Origin: Oscillospiraceae bacterium
GTDB lineage: Bacteria; Bacillota; Clostridia; Oscillospirales; Oscillospiraceae
Assembly (NCBI GenBank): GCA_028705905.1
Contig: JAQWCP010000145.1
Location: forward strand, 1-5,021
DNA length: 5,021 bases
Reading direction: 5' to 3'
Numbering within the stretch: position 1 is the stretch's first letter; each line of letters begins with the position of its first letter. Position numbers and translations under genes: made by a program. This document shows positions 1 through 4,381 of this stretch, in pieces. A model generated the notes under the pieces. The model was not told the DNA's origin and made no database searches. It saw only the letters and a list, made by a program, of their open reading frames with translations.

Positions 1-59
1 TTTATGTGTCAAATCAAGAAAAAGGATTGACCCAAACAATAATTAAAAAAAGAATAAGA

Positions 60-96
60 AAAAACTCCTGAACAACTATTATGTTCAGGAGTTTTT
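60..96. terminator. Bidirectional intrinsic terminator at the chromosome side
   Basis: A perfect 14-bp stem (60-73 with 83-96) encloses a 9-nt loop. Read rightwards it ends in a T-run followed by ATTTT. Read leftwards it ends in TTTTTTCTTATTC, so it can stop transcription both ways. On the minus strand it lies just downstream of the tRNA 3' fragment at 111-128. This fits the original terminator of the host tRNA transcript, left outside the element after integration. The 60 bases to its left hold no visible gene. Confidence 0.85.
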
Positions 97-110
97 ATTT
101 TAAACATTTT

Positions 111-128
111 TGGTGCCGAAGGTGGGAT
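111..128 (-). other. tRNA 3'-end fragment, probable attachment site (attL or attR)
   Basis: Read on the minus strand this is ATCCCACCTTCGGCACCA. It parses as the end of a tRNA: last two T-loop bases, a 5-base T-stem strand (CCCAC), a 7-base acceptor strand (CTTCGGC), discriminator A and encoded CCA. The matching 5' acceptor strand would be GCCGAAG, typical of tRNA-Leu, though another tRNA such as Thr is possible. Identity to a tRNA stops inside the T-loop, and no tRNA body follows to the right. A tyrosine integrase gene begins 135 bp away and a terminator lies on the other side. These facts point to an integration crossover site in a tRNA gene. The intact tRNA should lie at the far end of the element. 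Confidence 0.7.
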
Positions 129-229
129 ATGCAGATATTGATAAAATCGCCAAAAATATCTATATATAGTGGTTAAACGTCAAAAAACAGAAGAAATAAC
201 ACTATGAAAAAAATGTAAACAAATCTATA

Positions 230-250
230 AGGGGCAAATTGAGGGGCAAA
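230..250. repeat. Two 9-bp direct repeats, candidate integrase arm-binding sites
   Basis: AGGGGCAAA occurs at 230-238 and again at 242-250, a 12-bp period (about one helical turn). The repeats lie between the tRNA fragment and the stop codon of the integrase. Integrases with an N-terminal arm-binding domain bind short direct repeats flanking the core site, so position and spacing fit. Binding is inferred. The rest of 129-229 is AT-rich with no gene. Confidence 0.45.
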
Positions 251-262
251 AATATGATTCGT

Positions 263-1369
263 TTAGAGGTTATTCTGAATATATTTTTGCTTTTCGTCCA
301 TGGAAATATGGGTGTAGATATCGGCGGTGGTCGATAAATCTGCATGGCCAAGAAGTGTTTGAATCATTTTCAGATCTCTTGTTTTTTCATAGAGGCGGGT
401 GGCATAAGTGTCACGGAAGTCATGCATGTTAATAGAGTCAAGGCCGATGGGTTCAGCAAAGTTCTTTAAAGATCGGTTGAGACTGGATGTGGACAGATGG
501 CATCCTTTTGCGTTTGCGAAAACAAGGTTGTCTTTGGAATATTTGTTGGCCATGCGGAGTTTGATTTCACTCTGGGATGCCTTTAGACGCCGGAGGGAGA
601 CAAGCAGAGAATCAGGGAGTGGAACACTTCGGTTGCTGGATGGTGTTTTGGGTGAGGTCGTTCCGGATTGAGGGCGATAGCTTTTGTTGACGGTGGCGGT
701 TTTTCCGTCAAAGTCGATATCATCCCAGGTGAGGGCGAGCATTTCGCCACGGCGAAACCCGGTGTTTAGAGCAAAGGTGATAATGGTTTCCCATTGGGTG
801 CCTTTGCAGGCTTCCAGTAGGGCGGTTTCGTCATGGACAGAGAGCGCGCGGCTGGACCGGTGCGTGCCTTCCATTTTTTTCTTGGATGTCTTTGGAAGGG
901 AGATGGATGGTGTAAAGTCGGTCATGATTTTACCCTGGGCATAGGCGTAGCGGATGCAAGGATGAATGAGTAGACTGAGTTTGTGCAGGATAGAGGAACT
1001 CAACCCTGCCTTAATTTTATCCTGATAGAAATCCTGGACGTCAAAGGCAGTGAGGTTGTTCATTCGGGTTTTGGATAGTCGGCTGTTTTTGATGTGTTTA
1101 TGATAGAGGGAGTTGTAGGCGTTAATGGTGGATTGTTTCTTATCGACGAGTAGAACAGAGGTCATCCATTTGGCCAGGTAGTCACCGAAGGCACATTTGT
1201 CTGACTGGACGCCGTGATCCAGCTCATCACGGAGTGTATCAATTTTATCCTGGAGTTCATGAACAGTGCGCCCATAGAGGTCACGCGGGCGTCGAAGGTT
1301 TTTGTGATGAAGCCGGAAAAAATAATATTCAATGCCGTTTTTATTTTTCTTTCTATAACGTGTTTTCAT
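263..1369 (-). CDS. int: Tyrosine recombinase, phage/ICE-type integrase
   Basis: This 368-residue protein probably catalyses site-specific integration and excision of the element at the neighbouring tRNA site. The N-terminus (about 1-50) is a basic arm-binding region of the kind found in Tn916 and Firmicutes phage integrases. Residues about 60-150 form the SAM-like core-binding domain. The catalytic domain carries Arg206 in TGFRRGE, a likely hairpin Lys241, His316 and Arg319 in HDFRDTYATRL, His342 in LLGHADLSTT and nucleophile Tyr352 in DIYTH, so the active site looks complete. Asp replaces the usual His after Arg319, a position that does not supply catalysis. The frame stays open upstream to 1561. 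I start at ATG 1369 because an AAAGGA site lies before it, the protein then has normal family length, and the upstream frame crosses a terminator and a broken gene. The gene ends 135 bp from the att fragment. Confidence 0.93.
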   Translation of the reverse strand: MKTRYRKKNKNGIEYYFFRLHHKNLRRPRDLYGRTVHELQDKIDTLRDELDHGVQSDKCAFGDYLAKWMTSVLLVDKKQSTINAYNSLYHKHIKNSRLSKTRMNNLTAFDVQDFYQDKIKAGLSSSILHKLSLLIHPCIRYAYAQGKIMTDFTPSISLPKTSKKKMEGTHRSSRALSVHDETALLEACKGTQWETIITFALNTGFRRGEMLALTWDDIDFDGKTATVNKSYRPQSGTTSPKTPSSNRSVPLPDSLLVSLRRLKASQSEIKLRMANKYSKDNLVFANAKGCHLSTSSLNRSLKNFAEPIGLDSINMHDFRDTYATRLYEKTRDLKMIQTLLGHADLSTTADIYTHISMDEKQKYIQNNL

Positions 1370-1398
1370 TTTGCGACCATCCTTTCTTATTTTGATTA

Positions 1399-1430
1399 TA
1401 AAAATACCCGGAATCTTGATAAACTCCGGG
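1399..1430 (-). terminator. Intrinsic terminator just upstream of int
   Basis: On the minus strand CCCGGA (1425-1430) pairs with TCCGGG (1407-1412) across a 12-nt loop, followed by TATTTTTA. It ends about 30 bp before the int start codon, so leftward transcripts from the cargo or repressor would be blocked or attenuated before int. The stem is short, so efficiency is uncertain. Confidence 0.55.
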
Positions 1431-1487
1431 CCAGATGGTACAATTATCATGTCTTGGATGTATTGTGCCATTTGGTCCTTTACGTCT

Positions 1488-1529
1488 CCGCTCTGGTGCT
1501 TACAGGCGCCGGAGCGGTTTTTTATTTTT
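1488..1529 (+). terminator. Intrinsic terminator reading rightwards
   Basis: A 12-bp stem (1488-1499 with 1506-1517, two G-U pairs) has a 6-nt loop and is followed on the plus strand by TTTTTTATTTTT. The shape is strong, but no plus-strand gene lies to its left, so what it terminates is unclear. It may stop transcripts leaving int in the antisense direction. It overlaps the last codons and stop of the NYN pseudogene on the other strand. Confidence 0.7.
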
Positions 1530-1779
1530 ATATCTGTTGTCGCAAGTTCTGAGCCCGTCAATATGTTCTTCTAAATCATCTTTTATATGATGGCCAAGAG
1601 GGTCGAGAAGAAAATCAAGGCCTTCACGCCTTGCCAGTATTGATATACCTTCTCTCTGTTAAATGCCGTAAACAATACTGGTACAACTCATCTGCTCTTT
1701 CAGATGGAGGCTTGCTGCCAAGGCAACGGGAAGCTCGTTTTCTGTAAAAGCCACCATCTACTAATATCGCTGTTTTCAA
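1500..1779 (-). pseudogene. Broken NYN-domain (PIN-like, DUF88/LabA-type) nuclease gene, internal deletion
   Basis: Reading leftwards from TTG 1779, with an AAAGGA site before it, the product begins LKTAILVDGGFYRKRASR and continues to a TGA at 1624-1626. This matches the start of NYN-domain proteins, where the Asp in VDGGF is an active-site residue. A second frame, offset by one, continues with LARREGLDFLLDPLGHHIKD and then EEHIDGLRTC, and stops at 1500-1502. That resembles the usual C-terminal end of the same family. I recall family members as roughly 200-230 residues. Here about 50 N-terminal and 45 C-terminal residues remain, so the middle, including the later acidic residues of the active site, is missing and the frame is broken. 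An inverted repeat CCAGTATTG/CAATACTGG (1634-1642, 1673-1681) lies near the junction. Family assignment is from memory of conserved motifs. Loss of function is a safe inference. Confidence 0.75.
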
Positions 1780-1794
1780 CAGGAATCCTTTCTT

Positions 1795-1831
1795 AAAAAA
1801 AGCCTTGGTTTGGGTTTCCCCAAACCAAGGC
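1795..1831 (-). terminator. Strong intrinsic terminator of the 142-nt RNA
   Basis: A perfect 13-bp stem (1819-1831 with 1802-1814) closed by a GAAA tetraloop on the minus strand is followed by seven T residues (1801-1795). It lies only about 15 bp before the start codon of the NYN pseudogene. It therefore either ends an independent small RNA or acts as an attenuator for the gene behind it. Confidence 0.9.
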
Positions 1832-1936
1832 GCTGGTTTCTTGCTCTGGCTTCAGCAAATCTCCTTACGGTGGAGGGCTGCAACCGAGAGCGGTTTAAAT
1901 GGAATATACGGACACAAGAATTTTTTATCTTGTCGT
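1795..1936 (-). ncRNA. Structured 142-nt RNA: free small RNA or attenuating leader
   Basis: The segment has its own promoter (1943-1971) and terminator (1795-1831) and no convincing coding frame. Three folded parts are visible on the minus strand. First, a 5' hairpin ACAAGA/TCTTGT (1928-1933 with 1914-1919). Second, a long irregular hairpin at 1891-1843, with outer pairs GCTCT/AGAGC and inner CAGC/GCTG and CTCC/GGAG around loop ACCGTAA. Third, the terminator hairpin. The inner strand CCCTCC could pair with a Shine-Dalgarno sequence, so antisense control of translation is possible. Its place directly before a reading frame also fits a ligand- or protein-sensing leader whose gene has since decayed. 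I do not recognise a named RNA family. Confidence 0.6.
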
Positions 1937-1942
1937 ACTAAT

Positions 1943-1971
1943 ATTCTAAACGCCTTGGGAGATTTTGTCAA
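1943..1971 (-). promoter_or_regulatory. Promoter for the 142-nt RNA
   Basis: On the minus strand TTGACA (1971-1966), a 17-bp spacer and TAGAAT (1948-1943) give a perfect -35 and a 5/6 -10 at ideal spacing for the housekeeping sigma factor. The predicted start is near 1936, immediately before the 5' hairpin of the RNA. Confidence 0.75.
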
Positions 1972-2014
1972 ACATATTTAAACAAATAGAACAGAAATCT
2001 TAATTTATGATACT

Positions 2015-2043
2015 TTGACATCAACGAAATGTTTGAATATCAT
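2015..2043 (+). promoter_or_regulatory. Rightward promoter, antisense to the PH-domain gene
   Basis: TTGACA (2015-2020), a 17-bp spacer and TATCAT (2038-2043) form a near-consensus promoter on the plus strand. The predicted start near 2050 points into the 3' end of the PH-domain gene on the opposite strand. No plus-strand gene with a ribosome binding site follows within that gene, so the transcript would be antisense, or would run on to the small-peptide gene near 2632. Activity is inferred from sequence only. Confidence 0.45.
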
Positions 2044-2055
2044 AGGCCAACGTTT

Positions 2056-2427
2056 TTATTTAAGGATTGCCATTGCGAGGATCCTGTCAATTTTTCGGAC
2101 GTCTAGTCCTTTTCTAAGGCTGATTTTAATGTGTCCGGCTCTGGTCCATAACTCGACTTCAGATGTTAAATCCAAATGACCGGAATTCTCCGTGGAATAC
2201 ATATTGATGGAAGAATAGGGAAGAGAGTATATTTCAACTTTTTTACCGGTAATTCCCTGGGCATCTTTCACGATCAATCGCTTGTTGGTAAAAACGGCAT
2301 AATCCCGGATGGTTTTATAAGCATAAATTGCTTTTTCACCGTTGATAAGAATGCTGTTGACGTCTTCTGGAGGTGCGATTTCCCCATTGAAAATCCATGT
2401 TAATGCATTGTTTGCTTCGTTTGCCAT
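2056..2427 (-). CDS. Bacterial PH-domain protein (bPH_1 / DUF1696 type)
   Basis: A 123-residue protein that is nearly all one domain. The segment YAVFTNKRLIVKDAQGITGK followed by KVEIYSLPYSSI is the signature of the bacterial pleckstrin-homology family bPH_1. Members are small cytoplasmic beta-barrel proteins, often in multimers, with mostly unknown roles; some have been linked to envelope stress. No signal peptide, membrane segment or catalytic motif is seen, so no reaction can be assigned. Two ATG codons are adjacent. I choose the second (2427) because AAAGGAG is then 5 nt away, whereas the first leaves only 2 nt. The gene lies between a repressor 3' scar on its upstream side and a promoter-rich region downstream. 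Its upstream leader resembles those of dinD and hicB. As phage cargo it may be a lysogenic-conversion gene, which is inference. Confidence 0.85.
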   Translation of the reverse strand: MANEANNALTWIFNGEIAPPEDVNSILINGEKAIYAYKTIRDYAVFTNKRLIVKDAQGITGKKVEIYSLPYSSINMYSTENSGHLDLTSEVELWTRAGHIKISLRKGLDVRKIDRILAMAILK

Positions 2428-2466
2428 CATTTCTCCTTTATTTTAAGTCCGAGGACTATGAAATCA

Positions 2467-2517
2467 TCATTTTACATCGCTCTGAAAGGCTACGGCTTTG
2501 CTGGTGATCCGAATGGG
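2467..2517 (-). pseudogene. Remnant of the 3' end of an S24 repressor gene, copy 1
   Basis: Minus-strand translation gives PIRITSKAVAFQSDVK followed by TGA. The intact repressor at the right edge ends PVRIIGKAVAFQSDVK-stop. The shared C-terminal motif and reading frame leave little doubt about origin. The DNA differs at several third positions and at the stop codon (TGA against TAA). It therefore came from a related repressor allele and is not a fresh copy of the gene in this window. Upstream of residue P the similarity ends, close to the small-peptide promoter. Confidence 0.85.
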
Positions 2518-2544
2518 GTGCGTATGATAATGCTTTGTTTTTTA

Positions 2545-2573
2545 TTTACTTAAGATTTGATGTCTGTTATACT
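2545..2573 (+). promoter_or_regulatory. Promoter of the small-peptide gene, extended -10
   Basis: TTTACT (2545-2550), a 17-bp spacer and TATACT (2568-2573) preceded by TG at 2565-2566 make an extended -10 promoter. The predicted start near 2580 sits directly in front of a 6-bp hairpin, GGCCAG/CTGGCC (2581-2598), which would cap the 5' end of the mRNA. No LexA-type GAAC-N4-GTTC operator is visible nearby. The promoter is absent from the second copy of the cassette. Confidence 0.65.
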
Positions 2574-2631
2574 CAGCGTAGGCCAGCAATTACTGGCCGG
2601 GCGTTCTGTCGCCTCGAAGGAGGTGAAAAAT

Positions 2632-2730
2632 ATGCTACAGGATGTCAATATCGTACAGCTTGTTATCGAACTGATTAAAGCGGTAGCCGTCATCATTCCG
2701 GCGGTTCTCGCGTATAAAAAGGCTAAATAA
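2632..2730 (+). CDS. 32-residue hydrophobic peptide, candidate type I toxin (TisB-like)
   Basis: The peptide starts MLQDVNIVQLVIELIKAV, continues with a hydrophobic stretch IIPAVLAY and ends in a basic tail KKAK. One transmembrane or amphipathic helix is expected. A very strong ribosome binding site AAGGAGGTG (2617-2625) lies at good spacing. The gene is a complete unit: extended -10 promoter, 5' hairpin, short frame and a strong terminator 5 bp after the stop. A convergent promoter on the other strand at 2851-2879 would make an RNA complementary to its 3' end. Small size, charge pattern and convergent antisense RNA match type I toxins. By eye the spacing of V, I, L, LI, A, AVL, Y and K resembles E. 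coli TisB (29 residues), though that could be convergence. A small phage membrane peptide without toxicity is the alternative. Coding is supported by the conserved start region in copy 2. Confidence 0.75.
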   Translation: MLQDVNIVQLVIELIKAVAVIIPAVLAYKKAK

Positions 2731-2734
2731 CGGG

Positions 2735-2845
2735 CGAAGCCCCCAGTATTGTGCGTACTGGGGGCTTCTTTTTTCGTTCTGCTATGTCACAGAATGTCTT
2801 TATCGTACGATGATGGACGGCGCTTGAGACAGGCCTTATCATCTG
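2735..2845 (-). ncRNA. Candidate antisense antitoxin RNA, convergent with the small-peptide gene
   Basis: A consensus-like minus-strand promoter (2851-2879) predicts a start near 2844-2846. The RNA would open with a hairpin GATGAT/ATCATC (2843-2838 with 2814-2809) and reach the large hairpin at 2768-2736. That gives roughly 110 nt if it stops there, or it extends into the peptide gene if not. Its 3' part is fully complementary to the end of the peptide mRNA. This is the geometry of type I pairs such as txpA/RatA and bsrG/SR4 of Bacillus subtilis. No reading frame with a ribosome binding site is seen in it. The 3' end is uncertain because the leftward U-tract is weak. Confidence 0.5.
2736..2774 (+). 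terminator. Terminator of the small-peptide mRNA
   Basis: A perfect 13-bp stem (2736-2748 with 2756-2768) with a 7-nt loop is followed by TTTTTT on the plus strand. Read leftwards the same stem is followed only by GCCCGTTATTT, a poorer tail that may still end the convergent antisense RNA. Confidence 0.92.
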
Positions 2846-2850
2846 CGATT

Positions 2851-2879
2851 ATTATAGCACCTCAGTATTCTTTTTTCAA
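2851..2879 (-). promoter_or_regulatory. Strong leftward promoter for the antisense RNA
   Basis: On the minus strand TTGAAA (2879-2874), a 17-bp spacer and a perfect TATAAT (2856-2851). It lies in the gap between the end of dinD and the small-peptide gene, and no minus-strand coding gene starts until the PH-domain gene 420 bp further left. This makes an antisense RNA its most likely product. Confidence 0.75.
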
Positions 2880-2915
2880 GTTGCGGGCTTAAGGTTTCTT
2901 TATGGACAAGGGAAA

Positions 2916-3746
2916 CTACTTCTTTAATTTCTTTCGATCTTCACGCTCAAGTTGCTGTATGCTTTTCTCGGGTGTTGGCAAGTCTTCCGGCATCGTACCG
3001 CCCAAGTCTTTTATGGTTTCACGGACGCGTTTACCAACGGCATAATGTGTTTGATTGGCGTCGCTTTTATTATGAATGTTGTCGCGCCGAAGCTTTTCTT
3101 CTGTTTGGGTTGCGCGGAACAGATTGGCAGCCAGTTCGGTGGAACCCATATGGTCAAGGATCTTCTGACTTTTTTTAAGCCCCTTATGCTCGTGGATAGC
3201 TTTTGCATCCAGACCGCCATAAAGCCCTTTGTATCCGTGGTTCTGGAAAGTGGCGTAGTCCATCGTGGTTTTGACGCCTGCATCTTTCGCGGCGGCGACC
3301 AATCGTTTATTATGCTCTTTCATTTCAAGACGAACGGAGAGCCGTTTCTGTTCTTCTGATAGCTGGTCATAGTCCTCAATGAGTTCCTGTTGCCTGGTCT
3401 TAACCGCAAAGTAGGTTTGTCCAAGGGCAATGACTTGCTTTCTGGGGTCACCGTTTTGGACGATGAGGTAGCAGGCATAACGGGAAAGCATAATATCATC
3501 AATTGTTCTAAAGCCACCCTTTGGCATTGGAGATGATTTGCCGACGTCGGCAAAATGTTCGCCTACGGGATGGCCACTGTTATCACAGGCAATTTTTGCG
3601 CGCTCAATGGATTCGGAAAAACGCCGCCATTGCGAGTATTTGAGTGCCTTTTGCAGTTCCCGGGCAAACCAATATTCTTGTCCATATTCGTTGGTATGTT
3701 TGATATTCTCAAAGATGTTTTCACTATATTTTTCGATGTTTGTCAC
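2916..3746 (-). CDS. dinD: DinD-like DNA-damage-inducible protein, BRO-N domain
   Basis: A 276-residue protein, close to the roughly 275 of E. coli DinD. An N-terminal BRO-N-type domain (about 10-120) includes YWFARELQKALKYSQWRRF and LSRYACYLIVQNGDP. The C-terminal half has KEHNKRLVAAAKDAGV, FQNHGYKGLYGGLDAKAIH and LDHMGSTELAANLFRATQTE (197-216), nearly the same as DinD in my memory of that protein. E. coli DinD is LexA-regulated and inhibits RecA strand exchange by acting on RecA filaments. A similar role here is inference. The start is GTG 3746 with AAGGAG 9 nt before it. No promoter or LexA box is visible directly upstream, which is occupied by cassette copy 2. Transcription probably reads through from hicAB. 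It ends about 40 bp before the antisense-RNA promoter. Confidence 0.92.
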   Translation of the reverse strand: MTNIEKYSENIFENIKHTNEYGQEYWFARELQKALKYSQWRRFSESIERAKIACDNSGHPVGEHFADVGKSSPMPKGGFRTIDDIMLSRYACYLIVQNGDPRKQVIALGQTYFAVKTRQQELIEDYDQLSEEQKRLSVRLEMKEHNKRLVAAAKDAGVKTTMDYATFQNHGYKGLYGGLDAKAIHEHKGLKKSQKILDHMGSTELAANLFRATQTEEKLRRDNIHNKSDANQTHYAVGKRVRETIKDLGGTMPEDLPTPEKSIQQLEREDRKKLKK

Positions 3747-3777
3747 TTTGGGGTTCTCCTTATTTTTTAGGTCAAGT

Positions 3778-3921
3778 GGACTATGGAATCATCACTTTAC
3801 ATCGCTCTGAAAGGCTACGGCTTTGTGCCAATGCGTAGGCCAGCAATTACTGGCCGGGCCTTCTGTCGCCTCGAAGGAGGTGAAAAATATGCTACAGGAT
3901 GTCAATATCGTACAGCTTGTT
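3778..3921. repeat. Cassette repeat, copy 2 (short form, promoter lost)
   Basis: This is the partner of 2453-2664. Block A is 3778-3825 and block B is 3833-3921, with only TGCCAAT between them in place of 75 bp in copy 1. The missing piece includes the extended -10 promoter of the small peptide. Similarity ends sharply at 3921, 8 bp before the hicB stop codon. The two copies are about 1.3 kb apart in the same orientation, so recombination between them could delete dinD. Confidence 0.95.
3792..3824 (-). pseudogene. Remnant of the 3' end of an S24 repressor gene, copy 2
   Basis: Minus-strand translation reads KAVAFQSDVK followed by TGA, the same C-terminus as the intact repressor (4652 onwards) and the remnant at 2467-2517. 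Only these ten codons and the stop are left. It is closer to copy 1 than to the intact gene, so both scars probably come from one ancestral repressor allele. Confidence 0.8.
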
Positions 3922-3969
3922 CTCTTCTTCTATTGCGCTGCGCGGATTTTATCAACCAGCGCATCCTGA
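3889..3969 (+). pseudogene. Truncated copy of the small-peptide gene, running into hicB
   Basis: The leader hairpin (3838-3855), the AAGGAGGTG ribosome binding site and the first 11 codons (MLQDVNIVQLV) are kept. After 3921 the sequence changes, and the frame continues as LFFYCAARILSTSAS to a TGA at 3967-3969, antisense to the end of hicB. The hydrophobic helix core and basic tail are lost, and no promoter remains. It is best read as a dead copy, although a 26-residue chimeric peptide could in theory be translated if transcribed. Confidence 0.8.
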
Positions 3970-4334
3970 AGGGCCTGTGAAAAGTTAATTCCTTCATCCG
4001 ACGCGGCTTCATTGAGCCACATGGGAATCGTCAGGGTTTTTTTTACGGACTGTTTACGGTAGGCTTCCCGGTGAAGGGCAAGATTAACGTCGATCAGGAC
4101 AGAACGCTGGTTGGGTTCGGTGACGATATCTTTCAATGGGGTTGGTTCCGGGATTTCATCGTGGAAGTCTTCGGCGCCCAATAGCCACAGGCATAAGGCA
4201 TCTTTGGCCATACGCATTCCTTCCGCATCATTGTCGGCACAACTGATACAGCCGGGAAGGTCTGGAAAGGTGATGGTAATACCGTCATCAGCGTAGTCAA
4301 AAATAGCCGGATACATATAACGATCTTTTTTCAT
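3930..4334 (-). CDS. hicB: HicB antitoxin
   Basis: A 134-residue antitoxin expected to bind and block HicA and to repress its own operon. The N-terminal half (about 5-52) has the partial RNase-H-like HicB fold with YPAIFDYADDGITITFPDLP, GC and AKDALCLWLLG. The C-terminal part, TLTIPMWLNEAASDEGINFS then QALQDAL (about 102-130), is the DNA-binding segment usual in this subfamily. I start at ATG 4334, with AAAGGAG 8 nt upstream. A GTG three codons earlier overlaps that site and is unlikely. It follows hicA by 47 bp in the same operon. The stop codon lies 8 bp from the edge of cassette copy 2, so the gene's 3' end marks a recombination junction, but the protein appears complete. Confidence 0.92.
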   Translation of the reverse strand: MKKDRYMYPAIFDYADDGITITFPDLPGCISCADNDAEGMRMAKDALCLWLLGAEDFHDEIPEPTPLKDIVTEPNQRSVLIDVNLALHREAYRKQSVKKTLTIPMWLNEAASDEGINFSQALQDALVDKIRAAQ

Positions 4335-4381
4335 GGTTATCACTCCTTTATTTTTTTGAGGTTAAGAGGAAAGAACGGGAA

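Larger units (their letters stand above)
2453..2664. repeat. Cassette repeat, copy 1 (long form)
   Basis: Two blocks are shared with copy 2 at 3778-3921. Block A (2453-2500) matches 3778-3825 at 46 of 48 positions. Block B (2576-2664) matches 3833-3921 at 88 of 89. Between the blocks, copy 1 has 75 bp carrying more of the repressor remnant and a promoter, where copy 2 has only 7 bp. Block A is a repressor-gene 3' end on the minus strand. Block B is the leader hairpin, ribosome binding site and first 11 codons of the small peptide on the plus strand. Confidence 0.95.

Noticed and set aside
408..944. Plus-strand reading frames of 86-87 codons inside int
   Set aside because: They lie opposite a well-conserved integrase coding region and have no family motifs or ribosome binding sites; antisense shadows.
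1370..1561. N-terminal extension of the integrase frame by 64 residues
   Set aside because: It crosses a leftward terminator and the tail of the NYN pseudogene, lacks integrase-like sequence, and the ATG at 1369 has its own ribosome binding site and gives normal family length.
1843..1891. Possible cobalamin riboswitch, from a GCAGCCC...CCGTAAGGAG...AAGCCAGA pattern
   Set aside because: Part of the line recalls the B12 box region, but the upstream GGTG-AA-TCC core is missing and the downstream gene has no link to cobalamin. An Rfam search would settle it.
2521..2580. LexA/DinR box controlling the small-peptide promoter
   Set aside because: No GAAC-N4-GTTC-like sequence is present around the promoter, so SOS control by the host LexA cannot be claimed from sequence.
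2802..2811. 10-bp palindrome ATCGTACGAT as an operator
   Set aside because: It lies inside the predicted antisense RNA, away from both promoters, occurs once, and short palindromes are common by chance.
2952..3810. Plus- and minus-strand reading frames of 68-135 codons overlapping dinD
   Set aside because: They are out of frame with or antisense to a gene strongly matching DinD, and show no motifs of their own.
3783..3980. 65-codon plus-strand frame across cassette copy 2
   Set aside because: It reads antisense through the repressor scar and then through the peptide leader in a different frame from the peptide; no ribosome binding site.
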